64,000 nucleotides of DNA from Hymenobacter sp. H14-R3 (GTDB taxonomy: Bacteria; Bacteroidota; Bacteroidia; Cytophagales; Hymenobacteraceae), in the NCBI RefSeq assembly GCF_030063445.1, contig NZ_JASITD010000008.1, forward strand, positions 124,001 to 188,000, written 5' to 3'. The position numbers and the translations under genes were made by a program. A model generated the notes under the pieces. That model was given only the letters and a program-made list of their open reading frames with translations. It ran no database searches and had not been told where the DNA came from. Below are positions 48,056 to 56,640 of the stretch, one piece after another (the first letter of the stretch is position 1; the number at the start of each line of letters is the position of its first letter).

Positions 48056-48610
48056 ATGGCAGTTAAAATCCGCCTCGCCCGCCGTGGCCGCAAGAAGGCC
48101 GCAACTTACGACATCGTAGTAGCCGACGCCCGCGCTCCCCGCGATGGCCGCTTCATCGAGAAGCTTGGTACCTACAACCCCAACACCAACCCCGCTACCA
48201 TTACCTACGACAGCGACCGCGCTTTCTACTGGGTAATGACCGGTGCTCAGCCTACTGAAACCGTCCGCGCTATGCTCGCCTACCGTGGCGTATTGCTGCG
48301 TCGTCACCTCCAGCTGGGTGTAGTTAAAGGTGCGCTGACCCAGGAAGTTGCTGACCAGCGCTACCAGACGTGGTTGGACGAGAAGAACAACAAAATCGAA
48401 GCCAAGAAGACTGGCCTCACCGACACGAAAGCTGAAGCCCGCGTTAACGCCCTAGCTGCCGAAACCAAAGTGAAGGAAGCCCGCACCGCCGCCTTGGCGC
48501 AGAAGCAAGCTGCTGCTCTGGCCGCCGCTACGCCCGCTGCCCCTGCTGCTGAAGAGACTACTGAGGAAACGACGGAAACCGCCGAAACTTCGGCCGAAGC
48601 CGCCGCATAG
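48056..48610 (+). CDS. rpsP: 30S ribosomal protein S16 with long C-terminal extension
   Basis: 184 residues from ATG 48056. The S16 core occupies the first 80 residues: MAVKIRLARRGRKKAATYDIVVADARAPRDGRFIEKLGTYNP and AYWVMTGAQPTETVR-like FYWVMTGAQPTETVRAML. Typical S16 proteins have 80-90 residues; here about 100 additional residues of Lys/Ala/Glu-rich helix end in an acidic Thr/Glu/Ala tail. Such extensions are usual in Bacteroidota. Codon use differs slightly from neighbours (more T-ending codons), as expected for a highly expressed gene. Confidence 0.96.
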   Translation: MAVKIRLARRGRKKAATYDIVVADARAPRDGRFIEKLGTYNPNTNPATITYDSDRAFYWVMTGAQPTETVRAMLAYRGVLLRRHLQLGVVKGALTQEVADQRYQTWLDEKNNKIEAKKTGLTDTKAEARVNALAAETKVKEARTAALAQKQAAALAAATPAAPAAEETTEETTETAETSAEAAA

Positions 48611-48640
48611 GCTTGCTAGCCCTGGCTTGCTAACTTATTG

Positions 48641-48685
48641 AACACGAACGTCATGCCGTGCGCTGCCCGGCATGACGTTCGTGTT
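48641..48685. repeat. 18-bp palindrome between rpsP and rimM
   Basis: The arms 48641-48658 and 48668-48685 (AACACGAACGTCATGCCG and complement) are perfect with a 9-base loop. It may act as attenuator or mRNA stabiliser in the ribosomal operon, lowering rimM relative to rpsP. Confidence 0.8.
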
Positions 48686-48731
48686 TAGGTCGGCGTACCC
48701 ACTTTTTTACTGCCCCTATTCCTCCCCGCGC

Positions 48732-49298
48732 ATGACGCTCGACGAATGCTTTGAGCTTGGCTTTATAGTGAAGCCGCACGGCCTGAAAGGCCAGATGGTA
48801 ACGCAGCTGGACGTGGACGACGCCTCGACCTACGACCGGCTCAAAACCGTGTTCCTGGCCCTGGCCGCCACCCCTACCAAGCTCACCGCCTACCAGATAG
48901 AGCGCGTGAACCCGCAAGCGGGCCAGCGCGTGCTGCTCAAGCTGCGGGGCATCGAGCGCATTGAGGAGGCCGAGCCGTTGCGCGGGTCCAAGCTCTGGCT
49001 GCCGCTAAGCGAGCTGCCGGCACTCGGCGAAGCGCAGTTCTACTTTCACGATGTCATTGGCTTTCAAGTAATTGACGAGAAAGAAGGCGCGCTGGGCCTA
49101 GTAGAGAACTTCTACGAATTTCCGCAGCAGGATGTGCTGGCCATGCGCTACCAAGGCCAGGAAGTGCTGCTGCCCGTGGTGGATGAGCTGGTGAGCCACG
49201 CCGACATGGAGAAAAAGCAGCTGTTTGTCAACATGCCCGACGGCTTGCTGGACATCTACATGAACCCCGGCGCACACAAAAACCCGAACGCCGACTAG
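48732..49298 (+). CDS. rimM: Ribosome maturation factor RimM
   Basis: Needed for maturation of the 30S head; binds S19. 188 residues from ATG 48732. N-terminal RimM domain: LDECFELGFIVKPHGLKGQMVTQLD. C-terminal PRC barrel: LPLSELPALGEAQFYFHDVIGFQVIDEKEGALGLV to VLLPVVDELVSHADMEKKQLFVNMPDGLLDIY. The usual place is between rpsP and trmD, as here. Confidence 0.95.
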   Translation: MTLDECFELGFIVKPHGLKGQMVTQLDVDDASTYDRLKTVFLALAATPTKLTAYQIERVNPQAGQRVLLKLRGIERIEEAEPLRGSKLWLPLSELPALGEAQFYFHDVIGFQVIDEKEGALGLVENFYEFPQQDVLAMRYQGQEVLLPVVDELVSHADMEKKQLFVNMPDGLLDIYMNPGAHKNPNAD

Positions 49299-49363
49299 CC
49301 CCAAAGCTAGCCAGCCTGCGCAGCAGGCGTATCTGTGAAACCCGTTAAATCCGTAAATCCGCG

Positions 49364-50038
49364 GTGCGTATAGACATTCTCACCTGCCAGCCGGCGCTGC
49401 TCGAAAGCCCGTTTGCCCATTCCATTGTGAAGCGGGCGCAGGATAAGGGTTTGGCCGCCATCCACGTGCACAACTTGCGCGACTATGCGATTAACAAGCA
49501 TGGCCAGCTTGATGACTACGTGTTTGGGGGCGGGGCGGGCATGGTGCTGCGCGTGGAGCCCATTGCGGCCTGGATTGATGAGTTGCAGGCCCAACGGACT
49601 TACGATGCCATCATCTACCTCACGCCCGACGGCGAGGTGCTACGCCAACCGCTGGCCAACCGACTTTCGCTGCTGGGCAACATTATCCTGCTGTGCGGCC
49701 ACTATAAGGGTGTGGACCAACGCATTCGCGACCAATACGTTACGCACGAAATCAGCCTCGGTGATTTCGTAATGAGTGGGGGTGAGTTGGGCGCGGCCGT
49801 GCTGGTCGATGCCGTGGTAAGACTGTTGCCCGGCGTGCTGGGCAACGAAGAATCAGCCCTCTCCGACTCTTTCCAAGACGACCTTCTGGCTCCTCCCGTG
49901 TACACCCGGCCGGCCGAATGGCGCGGGCTAGCCGTGCCCGACATTCTTCTTTCGGGCAACACGCCCAAGATTGAGGAGTGGCGCCACGAGCAGGCGCTAG
50001 CCCACACCCAGGCCAAAAGGCCCGATTTGTTGCATTAA
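49364..50038 (+). CDS. trmD: tRNA (guanine-N1)-methyltransferase at position 37
   Basis: 224 residues from GTG 49364. Methylates G37 of tRNAs and prevents frameshifting. SPOUT fold with trefoil knot; motifs [108 protein letters not shown] and [25 protein letters not shown]. The C-terminus ends [17 protein letters not shown]. Followed at 134 bases by rplS with its own promoter. Confidence 0.97.
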   Translation: MRIDILTCQPALLESPFAHSIVKRAQDKGLAAIHVHNLRDYAINKHGQLDDYVFGGGAGMVLRVEPIAAWIDELQAQRTYDAIIYLTPDGEVLRQPLANRLSLLGNIILLCGHYKGVDQRIRDQYVTHEISLGDFVMSGGELGAAVLVDAVVRLLPGVLGNEESALSDSFQDDLLAPPVYTRPAEWRGLAVPDILLSGNTPKIEEWRHEQALAHTQAKRPDLLH

Positions 50039-50072
50039 TCAAGCCGCTGCCAGTTAATTAACGACCCAGCAC

Positions 50073-50103
50073 TTGCTTTTCTGCGCTTAATTTTCTATCT
50101 TTG
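50073..50103 (+). promoter_or_regulatory. rplS promoter
   Basis: -33 TTG at 50073-50075, 20-base spacer, -7 TATCTTTG at 50096-50103. This is a full match to the Bacteroidota sigma-A promoter pattern, 68 bases before the rplS ATG. AT-rich spacer. Confidence 0.75.
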
Positions 50104-50171
50104 CGCTCCGTTTCGCAAAATACCAACCAGCGGGCAGCGGCGCTGCCTACTTCGTAATTCTTTTTTTCGCC

Positions 50172-50552
50172 ATGAGCGTACTACTCGACTTTATCAATGC
50201 CGAAGGCCAGGAGCGCCGCGCCAGCTTTCCCAAGTTTGCAGCCGGTGACACCATTATCGTCCACGTGAAAATCCGTGAGGGTAACAAGGAGCGCATTCAG
50301 CAGTTCCAGGGCGTGGTTCTCCAGCGTCGCAACCCCAGCAGCAACGGGGAGACTTTCACCGTTCGCAAAATCTCGAACCAGATTGGTACCGAGCGGATTT
50401 TCCCGCTGCTGTCGCCTAACATCGACAAAATTGAGGTAATCCGTCGCGGTAAGGTGCGTCGTGCTCGTCTGTTCTACCTGCGTGGCCTGTCGGGCAAAGC
50501 TGCTCGTATCAAAGAGCGCCGTCTGAACGTGATTCCCAAAGTAGCCGCGTAA
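50172..50552 (+). CDS. rplS: 50S ribosomal protein L19
   Basis: 126 residues, normal length. Motifs: [13 protein letters not shown]-like [33 protein letters not shown], then [54 protein letters not shown]. It lies at the 30S-50S interface. Completes the conserved rpsP-rimM-trmD-rplS group and is followed by a strong terminator. Confidence 0.98.
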   Translation: MSVLLDFINAEGQERRASFPKFAAGDTIIVHVKIREGNKERIQQFQGVVLQRRNPSSNGETFTVRKISNQIGTERIFPLLSPNIDKIEVIRRGKVRRARLFYLRGLSGKAARIKERRLNVIPKVAA

Positions 50553-50582
50553 GCTGCGCTTTCCTTAGCCATAAAGAGTGTG

Positions 50583-50617
50583 CCGGCCTTCCCTTCGCGG
50601 GAAGGCCGGTTTTTTTG
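50583..50617 (+). terminator. rplS terminator
   Basis: 11-base stem CCGGCCTTCCC/GGGAAGGCCGG with a 5-base loop and a run of seven T. Lies 30 bases after the rplS stop. Confidence 0.95.
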
Positions 50618-50716
50618 TGGCCTGCTTTGGCGTATTAGCGCGGACAAGGGACCTGGAAACCGCGCTAATGGTGCGCTACGCCTGCCTTGGTAAAGCGCCG
50701 CTCTTGCAACAATTGA

Positions 50717-50724
50717 TACCTTTG
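50717..50724 (+). promoter_or_regulatory. Promoter -7 element of aminotransferase gene
   Basis: TACCTTTG, matching TAnnTTTG, 35 bases before the ATG at 50760. A short inverted repeat (ATTAGCGCGG at 50634-50643 with its complement at 50660-50669) lies upstream. Confidence 0.55.
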
Positions 50725-50759
50725 AGAGTCTTTAGTGCTCTCTCCCTACCTCCTATCCT

Positions 50760-52019
50760 ATGCGTATTTCCCGGCTGGCCGACCAGATGAGCGGCTCCGA
50801 AATTATTAAGATTGGCAATGCCGTGAGCGAGCAGATTCGCCAGGGCGAAACCATCTGCAACCTTACCATTGGTGATTTTGACCCCAAGCTGTTTCCCATT
50901 CCGGCCGAGCTGCGCGATGGGGTAATTGCCGCCTACCAGGCCGGGCAGACCAACTACCCGCCCGCCGCCGGCACCGCCGACATGCGCCAGGCTGCGGCCG
51001 ACTTTCTACGCAAACGCCTAGGCCTCAACTACTCGCCCGTCGACGAGTTTCTGGTGGCCGGGGGCTCGCGCCCGCTTATTTACGCCGCTTACCTGGCCCT
51101 GGTGGACCCCGGCGACCGCGTGGTATTCCCGGTGCCGTCGTGGAACAACACCCACTACTGCCACCTCTCGGGAGCGCAGCAGGTGACCGTGCCCACCCAG
51201 CCCGAAAACGACTTTATGCCTACTGCCGACGAGTTGGCCCCGCAGCTGGCCGGCGCTACGCTGCTGGCGCTGTGCTCGCCGCTCAACCCCACGGGCACGG
51301 TATTTACGAAGGAAGGCCTGGAAGAAATCTGCGACCTAGTGCTAGCCGAAAACCAGCGCCGCGGCCCCGACGAGAAGCCGCTCTACATTCTGTACGACCA
51401 GATTTACTGGCTCCTAACCTTCGGTCAGACCCAGCACTTCGACCCCGTGAGCCTGCGGCCCGCCCTGCGCGACTACGTGGTGTACATCGACGGTATTTCG
51501 AAGTGCTTTGCCGCTACCGGCGTGCGCGTGGGCTACGCCTTTGGGCCCAAGCAGGTGATTGACAAGATGAAAGGTCTATTAGGCCACGTTGGGGCCTGGG
51601 CCCCCAAGGCCGAGCAAGTAGCCACGGCCGCTCTGCTACCCCAGACGGCGGCCGTCGATACCTTCCTGGCCGAGTTGAAGGCGGGCCTGCAAGGCAGCCT
51701 CGACGCGGCATACCGTGGCCTGAAAGACCTGGGCGCACGCGGTTACCCCGTGGATGCCATTGTGCCGGCGGGAGCCATCTACCTCACCGCCAAAATCGAT
51801 GTACTGGGCCGCACTACGGCGGCCGGCGAGGTGCTGGCTACCACCAAGGAAATTACCTCCTATCTGCTCACCGAAGCCGGGCTGGCGGTGGTGCCGTTCA
51901 GCGCCTTTGGGGCGGAGGCGTCGGAGCCGTGGTTCCGGCTGTCGGTGGGGGCCGAGTCGCAGGCTTCTATTGAGGCCGCGTTGCCGCGCTTGCGCACCGC
52001 GCTGGATAAGCTAACGTAG
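50760..52019 (+). CDS. Pyridoxal-phosphate aminotransferase, class I/II
   Basis: 419 residues. Aspartate-aminotransferase-like fold type I enzyme. The PLP lysine is Lys248 in YIDGISKCFAATGVRVGYAFGP. Other motifs: LTIGDFDPKLFPIP, NYPPAAGTADMRQAAADFL, AGGSRPLIYAAYLALVDPGDRVVFPVPSWNN, CSPLNPTGTVF and ILYDQIYWLLTF (Asp-x-x-Tyr for the ring nitrogen), ending with EPWFRLSVGAES (substrate Arg). The amino donor and acceptor cannot be deduced. Convergent with the SDR gene across a 37-bp palindrome. Confidence 0.92.
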   Translation: MRISRLADQMSGSEIIKIGNAVSEQIRQGETICNLTIGDFDPKLFPIPAELRDGVIAAYQAGQTNYPPAAGTADMRQAAADFLRKRLGLNYSPVDEFLVAGGSRPLIYAAYLALVDPGDRVVFPVPSWNNTHYCHLSGAQQVTVPTQPENDFMPTADELAPQLAGATLLALCSPLNPTGTVFTKEGLEEICDLVLAENQRRGPDEKPLYILYDQIYWLLTFGQTQHFDPVSLRPALRDYVVYIDGISKCFAATGVRVGYAFGPKQVIDKMKGLLGHVGAWAPKAEQVATAALLPQTAAVDTFLAELKAGLQGSLDAAYRGLKDLGARGYPVDAIVPAGAIYLTAKIDVLGRTTAAGEVLATTKEITSYLLTEAGLAVVPFSAFGAEASEPWFRLSVGAESQASIEAALPRLRTALDKLT

Positions 52020-52023
52020 AAAG

Positions 52024-52120
52024 CGCGAGGTTTCGCGAAGTAAAAAGAGGTTTCGCAAGGTAAGAGAACAGCTTGTTCCTTCCCCTTGCGAAACCTCTTT
52101 TTACTTCGCGAAACCTCGCG
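52024..52120. terminator. Perfect 37-bp palindrome, bidirectional terminator candidate
   Basis: The arms 52024-52060 and 52084-52120 are perfect 37-base reverse complements with a 23-base loop. They contain CGCGAGGTTTCGCGAAGTAA and GAGGTTTCGCAAGG, the latter an imperfect direct repeat of the former. It fills nearly the whole gap between two convergent genes and ends 4 bases from the SDR stop codon. Confidence 0.85.
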
Positions 52121-52124
52121 TTAT

Positions 52125-53180
52125 TTATTCATCGGTGGCGGGCACCAGCGGCCCGTTGAACGCCGCTGGCTTGACAGTTGGCGACTTTTTACCCATGAAC
52201 AGGGCGATAGTGGTGGCCAGTGTGGTAGCTGCCACCACGCCGGCCACTACCGGGTTTAGGCGGGCGCGGGTGTAGAGGCTGGTTTCCATTACGTGGCCGG
52301 GGTTGTTGCCGCGCGCTTTAGCGCGTGGGCCGCTGGGGCGGTACAGCGAGCCGGCGGGGTTCACGGCTTTGGTGCCTGCCTGCTTCTGCTGGGCCACGCC
52401 GGTTTTGGCTTCTACCCAGTCCATTATGCCGGGGGCGTATTTGTTGATGCTACTCATGATTTTGCCGCCGCCGCCCACAAATACGTCGCGCATGGGGTTC
52501 ACGGCGGCGTGCAGAATGGCGTTGGCCACTTCCTCGGGGGCATACACCGGCTGAGGCAGCTTCGGCTTTTCGGGCAGGTAGTTGCGGGCGTGCTCGGGGA
52601 AGGGCGTATTGATGGCGGCCGGCTTGATGAGCGTTACCGACACGGGGGCTTTTTCATCGGCCAACTCAATGCGCAGCGCATCGGTGAAGCCCTTCACGGC
52701 GTGTTTGCTGGAGGCGTACATGCCCTGAATGGGCACCGCCACATCCGATACCACACTGCCGAGGTTGATGAGCGCGCCGCCGTGCTTTTTGAGGTGCTTA
52801 ATGGCTTCGAGCGAACCATTAACGACGCCCCAGAAGTTGGTGTCGTACAAGCGCTTAAAGTCTTCGAGGTTGCCTTGCTCCAGCTTGCCCCACATGCCAA
52901 CGCCGGCATTATTGACCCAGGTGTCGAAGCCCCCGAAGTTGGCGTGGGCGGCCTCGTGGATGCGGCGCACGGCGTCGGGGTCAGCCACGTCAGCAGCCAC
53001 GGTGGCAATATTGCCGCCAATGTGGCGGGCCACGGTATCGAGGTCGGCTTGCGAGCGGGCGGCCAGCACGAGGCGGGCCCCGGCCTTGGCGGCGGCGCGG
53101 GCCGTGGCCAGGCCAATGCCGCTGGTAGCGCCGGTAATAACGATGACCTGTCGGTCGAGCGGTTTGAGTTTAACAGACAT
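52125..53180 (-). CDS. SDR-family oxidoreductase with C-terminal membrane segment
   Basis: 351 residues. Classical short-chain dehydrogenase: VIVITGATSGIGLATARAAAK (GxxxGxG at 17-23), VNNAGVGMWGKL, INLGSVVSDVAVPIQGMYASSKHAVKGF (catalytic Ser, Tyr and Lys in YASSK), and LIKPAAINTPF. Beyond the usual 250-residue fold there is a tail with VVAGVVAATTLATTIALFMG (about 312-331), a probable membrane anchor. Substrate unknown. The same architecture is known from other soil Bacteroidota and Proteobacteria. Confidence 0.88.
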   Translation of the reverse strand: MSVKLKPLDRQVIVITGATSGIGLATARAAAKAGARLVLAARSQADLDTVARHIGGNIATVAADVADPDAVRRIHEAAHANFGGFDTWVNNAGVGMWGKLEQGNLEDFKRLYDTNFWGVVNGSLEAIKHLKKHGGALINLGSVVSDVAVPIQGMYASSKHAVKGFTDALRIELADEKAPVSVTLIKPAAINTPFPEHARNYLPEKPKLPQPVYAPEEVANAILHAAVNPMRDVFVGGGGKIMSSINKYAPGIMDWVEAKTGVAQQKQAGTKAVNPAGSLYRPSGPRAKARGNNPGHVMETSLYTRARLNPVVAGVVAATTLATTIALFMGKKSPTVKPAAFNGPLVPATDE

Positions 53181-53289
53181 ATCTAAAAGGAGCGTAGAAA
53201 AGGAAAACGTAGCAGTGCTGCTACCCCAAACTTTACGGGCCGCCGGGCAAAATGGATAAGGCGGAGCTTAGGCCCCGCGGTGCTCCCCT

Positions 53290-53297
53290 TACCTTTG
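53290..53297 (+). promoter_or_regulatory. dxr promoter -7 element
   Basis: TACCTTTG, perfect TAnnTTTG, 28 bases before the GTG at 53326. Confidence 0.5.
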
Positions 53298-53325
53298 AGC
53301 TTCTATTCCCAACCCTACTTATCTG

Positions 53326-54498
53326 GTGGATTCTTTTTCGATAACATCTTCTCCTAAAGGCTTGGCGCTGCTGGGCTCCACGGGCTCCATTGGCACGCAG
53401 GCGCTGGACGTGGTGCGCGAGCAGCGCGGCCGGTTTCGGGTGGCGGTGCTCACGGCGGGACGGCAGTGGCAGCTGCTGGTGCAGCAGGCGCAGGAGTTTC
53501 GGCCGGCCGCCGTGGTCATCAACGACGAATTTTACCAAGAGGTGAAGGCCGCCCTGGCTGGCCAGCCCGAAACCCAGGTGCTGGCCGGCGCGGCCGCCCT
53601 CACCGAGGTGGTGCAGCGGCCTGATGTGGTCGTGGTGCTCACGGCGCTGGTGGGCTACGCAGGCCTCGCGCCCACGGTGGCCGCCATTCGGGCGGGCAAG
53701 GCCATTGCGCTGGCCAACAAGGAAACGCTGGTAGTAGCCGGTGAGCTGATAACCAAGCTGGTACAGGAGTACGGCGTGCCGCTGCTACCCGTCGATTCGG
53801 AGCACTCGGCCATCTTTCAGTGCCTAGCAGGCGAGGCGCAGAACCCCATCGAAAAGGTGATTCTTACGGCTTCGGGCGGGCCGTTTCGGGGGCGCAGCAC
53901 CGCCGAGCTGGCGCACATTACCAAGGCCCAGGCGCTGAAGCACCCTAACTGGACGATGGGGGCCAAAATCACCATCGACTCGGCCACGCTCATGAACAAG
54001 GGCCTGGAAGTGATTGAGGCTAAGTGGCTTTTCAACCTGCGCAACGACCAAGTTGACGTGGTGGTGCACCCCCAAAGCATCGTGCACTCGCTAGTACAGT
54101 TTGAGGACGGCTCGCTGAAAGCGCAGCTGGGTCTGCCCGATATGAAGCTGCCCATTCAGTACGCGCTGGGCTACCCGCAGCGGCTGCGGAATGATTTTCC
54201 GCGGTTTTCGTTTCTCAACTACCCCACCCTCACCTTCGAGGCCCCCGACCTGGCCACGTTTCGCCACCTGCCGCTGGCCTACGCGGCCATGCAGCGCGGC
54301 GGCACCGCTGCTTGCGTACTCAACGCGGCCAACGAGGTAGCGGTGGCCGCATTTTTGCAAGACCAGGTAAGCTTTCTGGGCATGGCCGATGTGGTGGCCG
54401 ACTGCCTGCAAAGGGTACCGTATCTTGCAGACCCAACTTTGGCCGACTATGCGGCCACCGATGCCGAAGCGCGGCGCGTAGCAACCAGTTTGCTCTAA
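53326..54498 (+). CDS. dxr: 1-deoxy-D-xylulose 5-phosphate reductoisomerase
   Basis: Committed step of the MEP isoprenoid pathway. 390 residues from a GTG at 53326. Motifs: ALLGSTGSIGTQALDVV (NADPH, 17-23), ALANKETLVVAGELI, PVDSEHSAIFQCL (metal ligands), LTASGGPFRGRS, HPNWTMGAKITIDSATLMNKGLEVIEAKWLF, VVVHPQSIVHSLVQFEDGSLKAQLG and LNAANEVAVAAFL. All catalytic positions are present. Followed at 131 bases by rseP, a common Bacteroidota neighbour. Confidence 0.97.
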   Translation: MDSFSITSSPKGLALLGSTGSIGTQALDVVREQRGRFRVAVLTAGRQWQLLVQQAQEFRPAAVVINDEFYQEVKAALAGQPETQVLAGAAALTEVVQRPDVVVVLTALVGYAGLAPTVAAIRAGKAIALANKETLVVAGELITKLVQEYGVPLLPVDSEHSAIFQCLAGEAQNPIEKVILTASGGPFRGRSTAELAHITKAQALKHPNWTMGAKITIDSATLMNKGLEVIEAKWLFNLRNDQVDVVVHPQSIVHSLVQFEDGSLKAQLGLPDMKLPIQYALGYPQRLRNDFPRFSFLNYPTLTFEAPDLATFRHLPLAYAAMQRGGTAACVLNAANEVAVAAFLQDQVSFLGMADVVADCLQRVPYLADPTLADYAATDAEARRVATSLL

Positions 54499-54511
54499 CA
54501 ATCATTGTTCT

Positions 54512-54610
54512 GCTGACGAAGGAAGCATCTTATCACGGCTGCTTTCGTCAGAATTACCCTTCCCAACCGGCGCGAGCGTGATAAGGTCCTTCGCAAGCTC
54601 AGGATGACAG
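54512..54610. repeat. Imperfect inverted repeat between dxr and rseP
   Basis: GACGAAGGAAGCATCTTATCACG (about 54514-54536) faces CGTGATAAGGTCCTTCG (about 54577-54593), reverse complements with a 4-base gap. Additional similarity of the outer ends. It resembles a dispersed intergenic element but only one copy is in the window. Confidence 0.55.
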
Positions 54611-54629
54611 CTTAACGTAACATTCTCTT

Positions 54630-55973
54630 TTGGAAATTCTCATTATGATTGGCCAGCTGGTGCTGGGCCTTTCGCTGTTGGTTGGCTTGCACGAATTTGG
54701 GCACTTTGCCTTCGCCAAGCTTTTTAAGATTAAAGTCACGAAGTTTTACATCTTTTTTGACTTCCTGTTTCCGCTGCCGCACGTCTGGAATTTCAGCCTG
54801 CTCAAGAAGAAAGTAGGCGACACGGAGTATGGTATCGGCTGGTTTCCGCTGGGTGGCTACGTGGCCATCCACGGCATGGTGGATGAGACGCAGGACGCCG
54901 ACGCGCTGGCCGGCCCGCCGCAGCCCGACGAGTTTCGGGCCAAGCCCGCTTGGCAGCGCCTGCTGGTAATGCTGGGCGGCATCATCATGAACGTGATTAC
55001 GGGCATCGTCATTTTCTCGGCCCTCACCTACAAGCTGGGCGAAAGCTACCTGCCCGCCACTGAGGCGCGCTACGGCGTGGTTACCAGCAAGTTGGGCCGC
55101 GACATCGGCTTCCGCGATGGCGACCAAGTGGTGAAAATCAACGGCCGGCCCTTCACCGAGTTCAACGAGGTGTACGACCCCAACGTGCTGCTCAACAACG
55201 AGACCTACTACACCGTGGAGCGCGGCGGCCAGCTCATCGACCTGCCCAAACTGCCCAAGAACTTCTTCGACCGCCTCAACAAGCAGGGCGACAGCCTCTT
55301 CGTGGAGGCCCGCTCGCCCTTTACCCTGGCCGAGGTAGTGGCCGGCAACCCCGCTGCCAAAGCGGGCATTAAGGTGGGCGACCGTATCACCCAGATTGGC
55401 AGCACGCCCATCCGGTACTACGACGAGTTGCTGCGCACGCTGCCCCGCTACAAGGGCCAGACCATTCCCATCACGGTAACCCGCGATGGCCAGTCGCTGG
55501 CGCTGCCCGTGGCCGTGAGCGCCGCCGGCAAAATCGGTGTGCGCCCCAAGCCGGAGCTCAATTTCAGCACCCGCTACTATGGCCTGGGCGAGTCGGTACC
55601 GCAGGGCACCAAGCAGGCCTTCAGCGTTATTACGCTGCAAGCCAAGGCGTTTGGCAAGATTTTGAAGCGCGAAGCGTCGGCGTCGGAAAGCCTGGGCGGC
55701 CCGGTGGAGATTGCCCAGCAGTTTGGCGGCGTCTGGAACTGGCCCCACTTCTGGAGCCTGGTGGGCACGCTGAGCATGGTGCTGGCCTTCATGAACCTGC
55801 TGCCCATTCCGGCTCTTGATGGCGGCCACGTGCTGTTTCTGCTCTACGAGATGATTCTGCGCCGCAAACCGTCGGAGAAGTTTCTGGAAGGTGCCCAGCG
55901 CGTGGGCACTATGCTGATTCTGGCGCTTATGGCCTATGTTATTGTCATTAAGCAGGTTATGAAACTTTTTTAA
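54630..55973 (+). CDS. rseP: RIP metalloprotease (site-2 protease, RseP family)
   Basis: 447 residues from a TTG at 54630. An ATG at 54645 gives a form five residues shorter; the longer one matches the family-typical ME-LIM-IGQL start. Intramembrane zinc protease that releases regulators such as anti-sigma factors. HEFGH at 21-25 lies in TM1, the second metal motif is NLLPIPALDGGH near 393 in a late TM, and a PDZ domain is at about 225-300 (SPFTLAEVVAGNPAAKAGIKVGDRITQIG). Ends directly at a dispersed palindrome. Confidence 0.94.
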   Translation: MEILIMIGQLVLGLSLLVGLHEFGHFAFAKLFKIKVTKFYIFFDFLFPLPHVWNFSLLKKKVGDTEYGIGWFPLGGYVAIHGMVDETQDADALAGPPQPDEFRAKPAWQRLLVMLGGIIMNVITGIVIFSALTYKLGESYLPATEARYGVVTSKLGRDIGFRDGDQVVKINGRPFTEFNEVYDPNVLLNNETYYTVERGGQLIDLPKLPKNFFDRLNKQGDSLFVEARSPFTLAEVVAGNPAAKAGIKVGDRITQIGSTPIRYYDELLRTLPRYKGQTIPITVTRDGQSLALPVAVSAAGKIGVRPKPELNFSTRYYGLGESVPQGTKQAFSVITLQAKAFGKILKREASASESLGGPVEIAQQFGGVWNWPHFWSLVGTLSMVLAFMNLLPIPALDGGHVLFLLYEMILRRKPSEKFLEGAQRVGTMLILALMAYVIVIKQVMKLF

Positions 55974-55975
55974 TC

Positions 55976-56090
55976 GCCCTTGCGAGCGCAACGAAGTGGA
56001 GCGCGGCAATCTTTCCTTCACGTCGGGGGCACTAACCCCACGGAAAAGGAAAGATTGCCGCGCTTCACTTCGTTGCGCTCGCAAGGACGA
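55976..56090. repeat. Second copy of dispersed inverted repeat
   Basis: The arms 55976-56018 and about 56046-56090 are reverse complements and almost identical to the inner repeat at 13555-13691 (CTTGCGAGCGCAACG, GGCAATCTTTCCTT). The central loop differs in sequence and length. It starts just after the rseP stop codon (55971-55973). Confidence 0.88.
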
Positions 56091-56121
56091 CTGGTTTCTG
56101 GCTTCGTTTTTCCCTATCATT

Positions 56122-56628
56122 ATGCGGCGCATTCTTCTCCTTTCCCTCGTGCTACTGGGGCTGCCGGGCGCGGCGGGCACCCGCCACGCCTACCACACCA
56201 GCATTCTGGAGCTCAAGCTCAACCCCCAAAAGCAGCAGGTAGAGCTAGCCCTGAAGGTGTTTACCGACGACTTCAGCCGGGCGCTTTCGCAGGGCCAGGC
56301 CAAGGCCGTGGACCTGCGCTCGCCGGGCGCGCTGCCCCTGGCCGAACTCTATCTGCACCAGCACCTGAAGCTGAGCCTGCCGGCCGCCCCGCGCCAGCCG
56401 CGCCGCCCGCTCGACGTGCAGTTTCTGGGCCTGCAACCCGAAAAAGATGCCTACTGGCTCTACGCCAAAGTGCCGCTGCCCCGCCCCACCAAGGAGCTGC
56501 TTATTCAGCAAGACATGCTGCTGGAGTTGTTCTCCGACCAGATGAACATTGTAAACGCCGAGGGCAACGGTAAGAAAATCAGCGCGTTGCTGCGCAGCGG
56601 CCACGAAGAGGAAGTGTTGAATTTCTAA
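56122..56628 (+). CDS. DUF6702-like secreted protein
   Basis: 168 residues from ATG 56122, which lies just past the palindrome. Signal peptide MRRILLLSLVLLGLPGAAGT. Then RHAYHTSILELKLNPQKQQVELALKVFTDDFSRAL, a pattern of the Bacteroidota DUF6702 family (HxYxTS at the mature N-terminus, then a beta strand and FxDDF). The C-terminus has QDMLLELFSDQMNIVNAEGNGKKISALLRSGHEEEVLNF, also typical. Function unknown; related genes sometimes neighbour M1 peptidases, not here. Convergent with the DUF2461 gene, 12 bases between stops. Confidence 0.75.
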   Translation: MRRILLLSLVLLGLPGAAGTRHAYHTSILELKLNPQKQQVELALKVFTDDFSRALSQGQAKAVDLRSPGALPLAELYLHQHLKLSLPAAPRQPRRPLDVQFLGLQPEKDAYWLYAKVPLPRPTKELLIQQDMLLELFSDQMNIVNAEGNGKKISALLRSGHEEEVLNF

Positions 56629-56640
56629 CAAACAGGCAGC

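Noticed and set aside
54612-56180. 522-codon open frame on the minus strand opposite rseP
   Set aside because: No recognisable domain; rseP has both metal motifs and a PDZ domain on the plus strand. The frame also runs through a palindromic repeat.
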